Assembly: GCA_910577915.1 (NCBI GenBank)
Contig: CAJTOM010000056.1
Coordinates: 1-16,625, forward strand
Direction of reading: 5' to 3'
DNA: 16,625 bases
From: an uncultured Oscillospiraceae bacterium
GTDB lineage: Bacteria; Bacillota; Clostridia; Oscillospirales; Oscillospiraceae
The notes under the pieces were generated by a model. The model saw only the letters and a list, made by a program, of their open reading frames with translations. It had not been told where the DNA came from and did not search any database. Numbering within the stretch: position 1 is the stretch's first letter; each line of letters starts with the position of its first letter. Positions 1 through 7,070 of this stretch are shown piece by piece. The position numbers and the translations under genes were made by a program.

Positions 1-4
1 TTTT

Positions 5-34
5 GGTTACTTTTTGTTTGCACAAAAAGTAACC
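5..34. repeat. Perfect hairpin with 13-bp arms at the left edge
   Basis: Arms at 5-17 and 22-34 are exact reverse complements (GGTTACTTTTTGT and its complement) around a 4-base loop. The hairpin lies about 80 bp beyond the stop of the pyrophosphatase gene. On the minus strand it is followed by AAAA rather than a T-run, so it is a poor intrinsic terminator for that gene. On the plus strand it is preceded by TTTT and followed by GC-rich sequence. It could be a dispersed intergenic palindrome or the end of a transcript entering from the left; the window does not decide. Confidence 0.6.
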
Positions 35-43
35 GCGGGGCGC

Positions 44-109
44 GGGGGCGCGCAGCCCCCGCATCCCCCGTCCCGGCAGGGACTACCCCTCGCCGCCCGG
101 AGGGCGGCG
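44..109 (-). terminator. GC-rich hairpins just after hppA
   Basis: Two stem-loops lie between the hppA stop codon and the left-edge palindrome. The first, at 91-109, has 8-bp arms (CGCCGCCC and GGGCGGCG) around a 3-base loop and begins only 3 bases after the stop codon. The second, at 44-60, has 6-bp arms around a 5-base loop. Neither is followed by a T-run on the minus strand, so termination here would be weak or factor-assisted; they may instead protect the 3' end of the mRNA. No gene was seen in 1-112. Confidence 0.4.
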
Positions 110-112
110 CGC

Positions 113-2227
113 TCACCCGAAGATGTGGAAGTTCACCACCACGGTCGCAAACACAATCGACACCATGCTCAGAAGCTTGATCAGAATGTTGATGGCGGGA
201 CCGGAGGTGTCCTTGAAGGGGTCGCCGATGGTGTCGCCCACAATGGCGGACTTATCGTTCTTGCTGCCCTTGCCTCCGTAGTGGCCGGATTCCACATACT
301 TCTTGGCGTTGTCCCAGCTGCCGCCGGAGTTGGACATGAACACCGCCAGCAGGAAGCCGGAGGCCGTGGCGCCGCACAGAAGGCCGATGACACCGGCGGG
401 CCCCAGCAGCAGGCCGCCCACGATGGGCACGCCCACGGCGATGAGGGTGGGCACCACCATCTCCTTCAGGCTGGCCCTGGTGCATAGGTCCACGCAGCGG
501 GCGAAGTCCGCGTCCGCAGTGCCCTCAATGATGCCGGGGATCTCCTTGAACTGACGGCGGACCTCCAGCACCACGCTGTGGGCCGCCTTACCCACACTGC
601 CCATGGTGATGGCCGCGAAAATGAAGGCCAGGCAGGCCCCCACGAAGATGCCCACCAGCACCACCGGGTTCATAACGCTCATGTCCAGGGCCATCTCCGG
701 GGCCAGGGTCTCCACCTTCTCCACGTAGGAGGCGATGAGGGCCAGGGCCGTCAGGGCCGCAGAGCCGATGGCGAAGCCCTTGCCGGTGGCGGCGGTGGTG
801 TTGCCCAGGGAGTCCAGCGCGTCGGTACGCTCCCGGACAACAGGGTCGAGGCCGGACATCTGGGCAATGCCGCCGGCGTTGTCGGCCACGGGGCCGTAGG
901 CGTCGGTGGCTAGGGTGATGCCCAGGGTGGAGAGCATGCCCACCGCTGCCAGGGCAATGCCGTACAGGCCCATAGCGTTCCGGGCAGCCTCCTCCAGGCC
1001 CAGGCCGGAGACGTAGTAGGCGATGAGAATGCAGCCGCTGACCGTCAGTACCGGCAGCATGGTGGAGCGCATGCCCAGGCTCAGGCCGTCGATTACCAGA
1101 GTGGCGGTGCCGGTGACGGAGGAGGCCGCCAGGTTCTGGGTGGGCACGTAGGTGTCGGAGGTGTAGTACTCGGTGAACCGGCCGATGAGCACGCCGGAGA
1201 AGAGGCCCGCCAGAATGGCCACGTACAGGCCGATGTAGCTGCTGCCCAGCAGGAACCACACGATGGGGAAGGCCGCCACGGCGATGATGACAGCAGAGGT
1301 GTTGGTGCCGCGGCGCAGGGCCCTGAGCAGGTTCATCTGGTCCGTGGACTCGCCGGTGCGGACCAGCAGGGAGCCGATGATGGAAGCCACCACGCCCACC
1401 GCCGCGATCAGCATGGGCACGGCGAAGGCGCTGAGGTTGTCAACGCTCTCGATGTAGCCGAAGGCGATGACGCCCAGGGAACAGGAGGAGATCAGGGAGC
1501 CCACGTAGGACTCGTACAGGTCCGCGCCCATGCCGGCCACGTCGCCCACGTTGTCGCCCACGTTGTCGGCGATGGCGGCGGGGTTGCGGGGGTCGTCCTC
1601 GGGGATGCCGGCCTCCACCTTGCCTACCAGGTCCGCGCCCACATCGGCGGCCTTGGTGAAGATGCCGCCGCCCACGCGGGCGAACAGGGCCATGGAGCTG
1701 GCGCCCATACCGAAGGTCAGCATGGCGGCGGTGATGTCGTTGAGGGGCAGGCCAAAGACGTATTTGAGCAGCAGGTACCAGCCGGAGATGTCCAGCAGGC
1801 CCAGGCCCACCACCGTGAAGCCCATGACCGTGCCGGCGGAGAAGGCCACCTGGAGGCCGGAGTTCAGGCTCTCGCGGCAGGCGTTGGCGGTGCGGGAGTT
1901 GGAGGCGGTGGCGATCTTCATGCCCACAAAGCCGCTCAGGCCGGAGAAGAAGCCGCCGGTGATGAAGGCGAAGGGCACGAACCAGGTCAGAAAGCCCAGA
2001 GCCGCCATCAGGCACAGCACCGCGAACATGCACCCGAAGAACACCAGCACCACGCTGTACTGCCGGCGCAGATAGGCGTTGGCGCCCTGGCGGATGAAGG
2101 AGGCGATCTTCTTCATCCGGTCGGTGCCCTCCGAGAACGAGAGGGCGCGGCGCGCCATGAACACTGCGAACAGGAGGGCGCAAATTGAGCCCAGCGCGGA
2201 AAAAATGATAAAGTACTGATTGGTCAT
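113..2227 (-). CDS. hppA: Membrane-bound ion-pumping pyrophosphatase (K+-dependent, probably Na+-pumping)
   Basis: This integral membrane enzyme hydrolyses pyrophosphate and uses the energy to pump Na+ and/or H+ out of the cytoplasm. The 704 residues match the usual family length. Visible signatures are the substrate-binding segment with DVGADLVGKVE (about 195-205), the DDPRNPAAIADNVGDNVGD block (211-229), and a late DNAGG/GNTTAA region (449-480). Ala479 and Gly482 in GNTTAATGKG replace the Lys and Thr of K+-independent enzymes, which places this protein in the K+-dependent class. The membrane glutamate sits in ADLYES (Glu239), with Gly four residues later. In this family that arrangement is typical of Na+-transporting bacterial enzymes rather than plant-type H+ pumps. 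The start is supported by AAAGGAGAG upstream. It is the last gene of the left minus-strand block, 154 bp after mgtC, and may be partly independently transcribed, although no clear promoter was found in the gap. Family assignment is secure; ion specificity is inferred from residues. Confidence 0.96.
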   Translation of the reverse strand: MTNQYFIIFSALGSICALLFAVFMARRALSFSEGTDRMKKIASFIRQGANAYLRRQYSVVLVFFGCMFAVLCLMAALGFLTWFVPFAFITGGFFSGLSGFVGMKIATASNSRTANACRESLNSGLQVAFSAGTVMGFTVVGLGLLDISGWYLLLKYVFGLPLNDITAAMLTFGMGASSMALFARVGGGIFTKAADVGADLVGKVEAGIPEDDPRNPAAIADNVGDNVGDVAGMGADLYESYVGSLISSCSLGVIAFGYIESVDNLSAFAVPMLIAAVGVVASIIGSLLVRTGESTDQMNLLRALRRGTNTSAVIIAVAAFPIVWFLLGSSYIGLYVAILAGLFSGVLIGRFTEYYTSDTYVPTQNLAASSVTGTATLVIDGLSLGMRSTMLPVLTVSGCILIAYYVSGLGLEEAARNAMGLYGIALAAVGMLSTLGITLATDAYGPVADNAGGIAQMSGLDPVVRERTDALDSLGNTTAATGKGFAIGSAALTALALIASYVEKVETLAPEMALDMSVMNPVVLVGIFVGACLAFIFAAITMGSVGKAAHSVVLEVRRQFKEIPGIIEGTADADFARCVDLCTRASLKEMVVPTLIAVGVPIVGGLLLGPAGVIGLLCGATASGFLLAVFMSNSGGSWDNAKKYVESGHYGGKGSKNDKSAIVGDTIGDPFKDTSGPAINILIKLLSMVSIVFATVVVNFHIFG

Positions 2228-2298
2228 CTGAATCTCTCCTTTTCTTTTTTCTCCGATCTATTCCCATCTCCGGCGCGGCCTGAAGATCAGATTCGTCC

Positions 2299-2373
2299 GG
2301 CCCGCCCCGACGGGCCCCCTGTTGTTTTGAACCACTGATTGAGGAGCTTCTGCAGCCTCCCAATCAGTGGTTC
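2299..2373 (-). terminator. Hairpins between the MgtC-family gene and hppA
   Basis: A 13-bp perfect stem at 2329-2341/2361-2373 (AACCACTGATTG core and its complement) encloses 19 bases that can fold further through GGAG/CTCC. It begins 8 bases after the mgtC stop codon. A second stem at 2299-2304/2311-2316 (GGCCCG and CGGGCC) follows. There is no T-run on the minus strand, so this could be a partial terminator, an mRNA-stabilising element or a leader structure of hppA. No clear -10/-35 pair was found in 2228-2381. Confidence 0.5.
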
Positions 2374-2381
2374 GTTCGGGT

Positions 2382-3110
2382 TTACATCCGGCTCCTGTCG
2401 GATGTGACGGAGCTGGTATGCTTGTCTTCACTTAGCTCCGCGAAAAATTTCTGTACGCGCTCGTTGGCGTGGCGGCCACCGAAATCCGCCTTGAAGCGGA
2501 TTTTGAACCCCTCCTTCTGCTCATCCACGTGGATGCTGTTGACCAGGGCATCCGTCTCGGAGGCCAGGGTGTTGATGACCTCCAGGGTCGCCGCCACATC
2601 CGCACAGGTGACGGAGAACAGGTACAGGGCATAGCGGTTGTGCATGATTTTCTTCTGCAGCCACTCAAAGATAATCAGGGTGACCAGAATGCAGACGCCC
2701 CCAACCATAGCCACCGAGTAGTATCCGCCGCCCACGGCCACGCCCAGGCAGCCCGTAGCCCAGATGCTGGCCGCCGTGGTCAGGCCCTTGATGGTAGGGC
2801 CCTCCCGCATAATGGTTCCCGCGCCCAGAAAGCCCAGGCCGGTGATCACCTGCGCGCTGAGACGGGCGGGGTCCGGCGTGGCGCCGTAGACCCGGTACTG
2901 CCAGAAGATCAGCTGGCTGGTGGTCATCACCGCGCAGGCTCCCAGCGCAACCAGCATGTGGGTGCGCATACCGGCAGGGCGATGGGTATACTCCCGCTCC
3001 GTACCGATGACCGCGCCGATGAGCATGGCCGTAAACATGCGCAGGGCAATATCCAGCGGCCCTAAGGCCAGCGCCGATACGTCCACTACCGCTACAGGTG
3101 TCGTTGGCAT
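2382..3110 (-). CDS. MgtC/SapB-family inner membrane protein
   Basis: This is a 242-residue membrane protein of the MgtC/SapB family. The family is associated with growth at low Mg2+ and with modulation of ATP, phosphate or membrane potential homeostasis; its members are not established Mg2+ transporters. The N-terminal half carries the diagnostic pattern: a first membrane helix ending in GTERE (36-40), then AGMRTHMLVALGA, ITGLGFLGAGTIMREG (about 90-105) and GLTTAASIWATGCLGVAVG. Four to five membrane helices occupy about residues 20-155. The C-terminal 85 residues form a soluble alpha/beta, ACT-like region, as in longer family members. The start has GGGAGG about 9 bases upstream. It lies 43 bp after the phosphoglycerate mutase gene and is probably cotranscribed with it. 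No M-box or other leader RNA fits in that short gap. The family call is secure; the physiological role is not shown by the sequence. Confidence 0.92.
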   Translation of the reverse strand: MPTTPVAVVDVSALALGPLDIALRMFTAMLIGAVIGTEREYTHRPAGMRTHMLVALGACAVMTTSQLIFWQYRVYGATPDPARLSAQVITGLGFLGAGTIMREGPTIKGLTTAASIWATGCLGVAVGGGYYSVAMVGGVCILVTLIIFEWLQKKIMHNRYALYLFSVTCADVAATLEVINTLASETDALVNSIHVDEQKEGFKIRFKADFGGRHANERVQKFFAELSEDKHTSSVTSDRSRM

Positions 3111-3153
3111 ATCCTTATCCTCCCAAAGGCTGCGTTTTTTCTCTCATGCGGCC

Positions 3154-4717
3154 TCAGAGGCGGTACTGCGCGCCCGCGCCCAGCACCATGCACTCGTAGG
3201 CCTTCTGAATCTTTGCGTAGTTGCCGTCCCGGTCCAGGGCGATGCCCCGGCCCACGCCGTCCACAATCCGGCCCCGGCCCAGCTTGGCGAGGCGCTCCTC
3301 CAGCTGCCGCAGCATGGCGGGGGCGGAGCCCGGTTCGGTGCTGCGCCCGTCGAAGATGATGTGGAGGTAGACCTCCTCCACCCCCTCGGCCATCTCCACC
3401 AGCATCAGCGGGTAGTCGATACAGCCGTGGCTGGACTTCTCCGTGAGGTAGCTGAGCAGGTGCAGGGGGCGCTTCTGCTCCCTGGCAGCGGCGATGGCCG
3501 CCAGGAAGACGGGGTTGGTTTTGAAAGAGCCGTCCCGGATGGCGCTGTCCATGCGCACATCGTCCTGGGCCACCACCCGACCCGCCCCCAGATTGGTGTG
3601 GCCGGCCTCGGAGTTGCCGGGCTTCCCGGCCTGGAGGCCCACGTCCTCCCCGGAGGCCCGGAGCCGGCTGTTGGGGTACTTGGCCAGCAGGGCGTCCCAT
3701 GCAGGGGTGTCGGCGGAGAAAATGGCGTCCTTGTCGTCGCCGGTGCCGTAGCCCCAGCCGTCCAGGATGATGAGCATCATCTTTTTGCCGGTAACCCCCG
3801 CCGTCTCGATAAGGGACGCGCCGGTCATCTCCGCCGGCTGCTCCAGCCCCAGCACGCTGAGCACCGTGGGCGCCACGTCGCCCAGGCGGCCGTCCCGCAG
3901 GGTCAGGGCGCGGTCCTCGGGGTCCAGCACGATGAAGGGCACCAGGTTGGTGGTGTGGGCCCCGTGGGGCTTCCCCTCCTTGGTGTAGAGGGTCTCGATG
4001 TTGCCATGGTCGGCGGTGACCGCCACCAGGTAGCCGTTGGCCTTGGCATACTCCGCCACCATGCCCACGTGGCGGCTGACCACGGCGGCGGCGGCCAGCT
4101 TGGCCTCGGTGTTGGCGGTGTGGCCGATGACGTCGCCGTTGGCGAAGTTGGTGAGGATGAAGTCATAGCCCTCGTCCACGGCCCCCTTCACCTTCTCCGC
4201 CACCTCCGGCAGGCTCAGCTCCGGCTTCTGGTCGAAGGGGAATGCCCTTGGGGGAGGGGACCCGCAGGTCCGTCTCGCCGGGGAAGGGCTGGTTGTAGCC
4301 GCCGTTAAAGAAGAAGGTCACGTGGGCGTACTTCTCCGACTCGGCGCAGTGGAACTGCCGCAGGCCCGCGTCGCTGATGACCTGAGCCAGGGGCTTTTGG
4401 ACCTTCTCGGGAGCGAAGGCGATGGGCAGGTCCTTGAACTTCTCGTGGTACATGGTCATAATGACGAAGTGCAGGTCCTTCATGTAGTCCCGCCGGAAGT
4501 GGGGGAAGGCCGGGTCCACGAAGGCATCGGTGAGCTCGATCTCCCGCTCGCCTCTGCGGCAGCAGAAGACCACCTGGTCCCCGTCCTTGATCTTGCCCAC
4601 GGGGGTCCCCGCCTCGTCCACCAGGGCCAGGGGCTCCAAATAGTAGTCGGTCTGGCCGGCCTCGTAGGCGGCCTCCACGGCCCTGGCCAGGGCCTCGCCG
4701 CCGATGTTGCTGTTCAT
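3154..4717 (-). CDS. gpmI: Circularly permuted cofactor-independent phosphoglycerate mutase homologue, with a one-base frameshift
   Basis: The product belongs to the alkaline-phosphatase-superfamily iPGM group, whose known members interconvert 2- and 3-phosphoglycerate using two Mn2+ ions and a phosphoserine. Normal order begins with the LDG...GNSE metal/serine region, passes through the transferase domain and ends with NFAN.D..GH, TADHGN and AHTTN. Here the order is rotated. Residues 1-160 hold the end of the transferase domain (RRGER, Arg55/Arg58; ESEKYAHVTFF, Lys129). Residues 161-303 hold the normal C-terminus (Asp195, His199, Asp236-His237, His254). A linker of about ten residues follows. 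The normal N-terminus starts at Met313 (Asp319 in LDGW, Ser369 in GNSEAGH, His430, Arg458, Arg490, Arg496) and stops after GAGAQYRL. DGRD of the family is DGRS here (Ser459). The start at 4717 has AAAGGAG nine bases upstream. The frame is broken by one extra C in the run at 4237-4240; removing it gives 520 residues, a normal family length. Identity of the segments is certain; activity and intactness are not. Confidence 0.9.
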
Positions 4718-4735
4718 AGATATTTCTCCTTTTCG

Positions 4736-4749
4736 CCGCCCTTGGGCGG
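4736..4749 (-). promoter_or_regulatory. Small hairpin abutting the gpmI ribosome binding site
   Basis: CCGCCC and GGGCGG arms separated by two bases can form a 5-bp stem with a 4-base loop in the minus-strand transcript. It ends a few bases before the AAAAGGAG ribosome binding site of the permuted mutase gene. It lies in the 73-bp gap after the first HAD gene. It may simply affect translation efficiency or mRNA decay; no terminator T-run follows. Confidence 0.3.
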
Positions 4750-4790
4750 TGTGACAGATTGTTCGTCCCGCGCCCGGACCTCCGCGGCCC

Positions 4791-5522
4791 CTACCTGATG
4801 GCCGGGAAGATGTCCAGCAGCTGGGCGAAGTGGGTGATGAAGCGGTCGGGCCTGTTTGCCTCGGTGACCTCCTGGGGCTTCTTGCCGGGGTACTGCACAC
4901 CGATGGTCATGCCCAGGCCAGCGGCCTTGGCCCCCACGATGTCCCGGGCCAAATTGTCGCCCACGTAGCAAGTCCGCTTGGGGTCCGCCCCGCACTCGGC
5001 CAGGGCGTAGTAGTAGATGGCGGGGTGGGGCTTGCGGATGAGGCAGACAGAGGACTGCTGCACGGTTTTAAAGTAGGGACGCAGGCCGTCCCGGTCCAGC
5101 CACTCGTCCACCTCCTGGACGCCCACCAGATCGCTGACGATGCCCAGGGTATAGCCCCGCTTGTACAGCTCCCTGACAGTCTCCGCGCCGCCGTCGGTGA
5201 CCACCCTCTCCCCCTTGGTCTTGCGGTAGGCGCAGGTCATCTCGTCCGCCGCCGCCTCCACCCGCTCTCTGGGGAAGTCGTAAGCCAGCCAGCGGGTCCA
5301 CAGCTCCTTGACGGGGGCCTCGCAGTAGAAAGTCAGGGCCCACTCCCGGTACTTGTCGTACCGTGGCTCAATGACCTCCCTGTAGAACGCCGCCGGGTCC
5401 CCGTCCACCCCCAGCAGGCGGGCGATGACAGCCTTGGCCTCGCTCTGGTAGGCCTCGTCCTTGCGGATCACCCGGAAGGTATCCCCCAGATCCACGAAAA
5501 TGGTGTCGATTTGCTGTTCCAT
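4791..5522 (-). CDS. HAD-superfamily hydrolase, subfamily IA-like (paralogue 1)
   Basis: This is a 243-residue soluble protein of the haloacid dehalogenase fold, a family mostly of small-molecule phosphatases using an aspartyl nucleophile. Motif I is VDLGDT (Asp11), motif II IVSD (Ser130), motif III IRKPHPAIY (Lys164), and motif IV CYVGDNLARD (Asp189, Asp194). A helical cap of about 90 residues lies between motifs I and II (C1-type). The residue two after the nucleophile, normally the general acid/base Asp, is Gly. HAD4 and HAD5 also have an acidic or Gly residue followed by Thr, so this is a feature of the whole set. The chosen ATG at 5522 is followed directly by the fold's first strand; purine-rich GGAAAGGGG precedes it, although the spacing is longer than ideal. 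The gene lies 20 bp after paralogue 2 and shares most motifs with it. Substrate unknown; phosphatase or phosphoester-related activity is a family-level inference. Confidence 0.9.
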   Translation of the reverse strand: MEQQIDTIFVDLGDTFRVIRKDEAYQSEAKAVIARLLGVDGDPAAFYREVIEPRYDKYREWALTFYCEAPVKELWTRWLAYDFPRERVEAAADEMTCAYRKTKGERVVTDGGAETVRELYKRGYTLGIVSDLVGVQEVDEWLDRDGLRPYFKTVQQSSVCLIRKPHPAIYYYALAECGADPKRTCYVGDNLARDIVGAKAAGLGMTIGVQYPGKKPQEVTEANRPDRFITHFAQLLDIFPAIR

Positions 5523-5542
5523 ATGTACCAGCCCCTTTCCTT

Positions 5543-6265
5543 TTACTGCAAAATGGGAAGGTCCAGAATATCGATAAACCGGTGCACAATGTAGTCCGGC
5601 CGGTTCTCGTCGGTGATGGTCTTTTTCGCCAGCTTCTCCGGGCTGATAAAGAGGATGTTGGCCCCGATGCCGGCGGCCTTGGCCCCGGTGATGTCCCGGC
5701 CCAGGTTGTCGGCCACGGACACGCACTCCCCCGGCCCCAGCCCCAGCTGCTCACAGCCCATGCGGTAGATGGCGGGGTCCGGCTTGCGGATGTGGCAGAC
5801 GGAGGAGAGGACCACGGCGTCGAAGTACTGGGCCAGCCCGTCCTCCCGCAGCCAGTTGGGAATCTCGTCCTCGCCGATGAGATTGGAAATGATCCCCAGC
5901 CGGTACCCCCGCTCATAGAGCCCCCGGATCACCTGGAGGCCGCCCTCCACCACATGGCGCAGACCCTTGACCTGCCGGTACTGGTAGGTCATCTCATGGC
6001 ACACCGCCCGCAGGCGCTCCTCGCCCAGCTCCGGCAGCAGCCACTGATGCCACAGCTCGTAATCCCCGGCCTCCCGGTTCTCGCCCAGGGCCCACTCCCG
6101 GTAGGGCTCGTAGCGTGCCTCCACCATATTGATGAAGGCCTCCACGTCCTCCCGCCCGGCCAGCCGGGCCATGCGGACCTTGGCCCGCTCCTGGTGCTCC
6201 GGGACCTTCTCCACGATCCGCAGGGTCCCGCCCAGGTCAAAAAATACGCCCTTGATCTTGTCCAT
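5543..6265 (-). CDS. HAD-superfamily hydrolase, subfamily IA-like (paralogue 2)
   Basis: This 240-residue HAD-fold protein has motif I FFDLGGTL (Asp10), motif II IISN (Ser127), motif III IRKPDPAIY (Lys161) and motif IV SVADNLGRD (Asp186, Asp191). The motif IV core is VADN rather than the VGDN of its neighbours. The cap between motifs I and II contains RYEPYREWALG, closely matching RYDKYREWALT in paralogue 1, which points to tandem duplication. The C-terminal RPDYIVHRFIDILDLP also parallels RPDRFITHFAQLLDIFP in paralogue 1. As in the other copies, the acid/base Asp two residues after the nucleophile is Gly. The start has GGAGAGGGG a few bases upstream and follows the previous gene by 30 bp. 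No signal peptide or membrane segment was seen, so it is cytoplasmic. Substrate unknown. Confidence 0.92.
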   Translation of the reverse strand: MDKIKGVFFDLGGTLRIVEKVPEHQERAKVRMARLAGREDVEAFINMVEARYEPYREWALGENREAGDYELWHQWLLPELGEERLRAVCHEMTYQYRQVKGLRHVVEGGLQVIRGLYERGYRLGIISNLIGEDEIPNWLREDGLAQYFDAVVLSSVCHIRKPDPAIYRMGCEQLGLGPGECVSVADNLGRDITGAKAAGIGANILFISPEKLAKKTITDENRPDYIVHRFIDILDLPILQ

Positions 6266-6295
6266 AGCGCCCCTCTCCTCTGCGTGCCCGTCCCC

Positions 6296-7027
6296 TCAGG
6301 AGCGGGGCGGGAACAGATCCAGCAGCTCCCGGATGGCCTTGATGCGGTAGTCCGGCATCACCGTGGGGGCCTTGCCCTCCCGGTCGGCGGCGCCCGCGTC
6401 CTCGAAGAGGATCATGCTGCCGTAGCCGGCGTCCACCGCGCCCTCCACGTCCCGCACCGGGTTGTCGCCCACGTAGGCGCAGTTCTCCGGGGTGGAGCCG
6501 ATGCAGCGGGAGGCCAGCAGGTAGATGGCGGGGTCCGGCTTGCGCAGGCGCACCTTGGAGGAGAGGATGACGGTGGTGAAGCAGTCCGCCACCTGGTCGT
6601 GGCACATCCAGTCGGGAATCTCCGTCTCGGTGATGGTGTTGGCGATGATACCCAGCTTGTAGCCCCGGTTCTTCAGCTCCCGCAGGGTCTCCTTCACCCC
6701 CTCGTGGGGCAGGCGGCGGCCGTCGTGGTCCCGCCACAGGCGGGTGAGGCGGGCAGCGTTGGGGGCGATGCGCTCGGCGGGGTAGTCGGGCAGCAGGTAC
6801 TGGAGCCACAGCTCCATCTCCGACACGTCCAGCAGGGTATCCTTGGCCCACTTGCGGTAGGCCTTCCAGTTCCGGGTCAGCTTCTCGAAGAATACGTCAC
6901 GGGACTCCGCCGCCCCTACCAGCTCCATCAGCTCCTTGTCCGCCGCCGCGGCAAAGGCCTCGTCCTCTACCACATAGCGCAGCGTGGCGCCCACATCAAA
7001 AAAGATCGTATCAATGTTGCGGTTCAT
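6296..7027 (-). CDS. HAD-superfamily hydrolase, subfamily IA-like (paralogue 3, altered motifs)
   Basis: This 243-residue member of the same tandem family has motif I FFDVGATL (Asp11), motif III LRKPDPAIY (Lys163) and motif IV AYVGDNPVRD (Asp188, Asp193). The motif II Ser/Thr is Ala in IIANT (Ala129), a change not seen in the four other copies; Thr131 two residues on could partly substitute. The Asp two residues after the nucleophile is again Gly. The cap region contains RNWKAYRKWAKDTLL, aligned with the RYE.YREWAL block of paralogues 1 and 2. The ATG at 7027 is preceded by AAGGAGG with good spacing. A TATAAT box with an extended TG lies in the 43-bp gap upstream, so this gene and those after it might also be expressed separately. 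Catalytic competence is less certain than for the other copies. Confidence 0.9.
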   Translation of the reverse strand: MNRNIDTIFFDVGATLRYVVEDEAFAAAADKELMELVGAAESRDVFFEKLTRNWKAYRKWAKDTLLDVSEMELWLQYLLPDYPAERIAPNAARLTRLWRDHDGRRLPHEGVKETLRELKNRGYKLGIIANTITETEIPDWMCHDQVADCFTTVILSSKVRLRKPDPAIYLLASRCIGSTPENCAYVGDNPVRDVEGAVDAGYGSMILFEDAGAADREGKAPTVMPDYRIKAIRELLDLFPPRS

Positions 7028-7051
7028 CGCCTGTCCTCCTTCATCCTTGCT

Positions 7052-7060
7052 ATTATATCA
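7052..7060 (-). promoter_or_regulatory. Possible extended -10 promoter element before HAD paralogue 3
   Basis: The minus strand reads TGATATAAT here, a TG-n-TATAAT extended -10 match, in the gap between two HAD genes. No recognisable -35 hexamer lies at the expected distance, because that position is inside the 3' end of the upstream gene. It could be an internal promoter of the operon or a chance AT-rich gap. Confidence 0.3.
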
Positions 7061-7070
7061 TGTTGCTCTC

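Noticed and set aside
2228..2381. Riboswitch or promoter in front of hppA
   Set aside because: Only two hairpins were found; no known riboswitch core or -10/-35 pair could be recognised.
3154..4203. Treating the right-hand part of the mutase as a separate 349-residue gene
   Set aside because: Its apparent start is a GTG (Val172 of the joined protein) with no ribosome binding site, and the upstream frame continues the same conserved block once one base is removed.
4231..4247. Programmed +1 frameshifting as the firm explanation of the mutase frame break
   Set aside because: CCC-C slippage is possible, but there is no zero-frame stop, upstream Shine-Dalgarno-like stimulator or clear structure at the site; a homopolymer indel is simpler.
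2920..4308. Plus-strand 462-codon open frame opposite the mutase gene
   Set aside because: It is antisense to the conserved mutase motifs and has no motif of its own.
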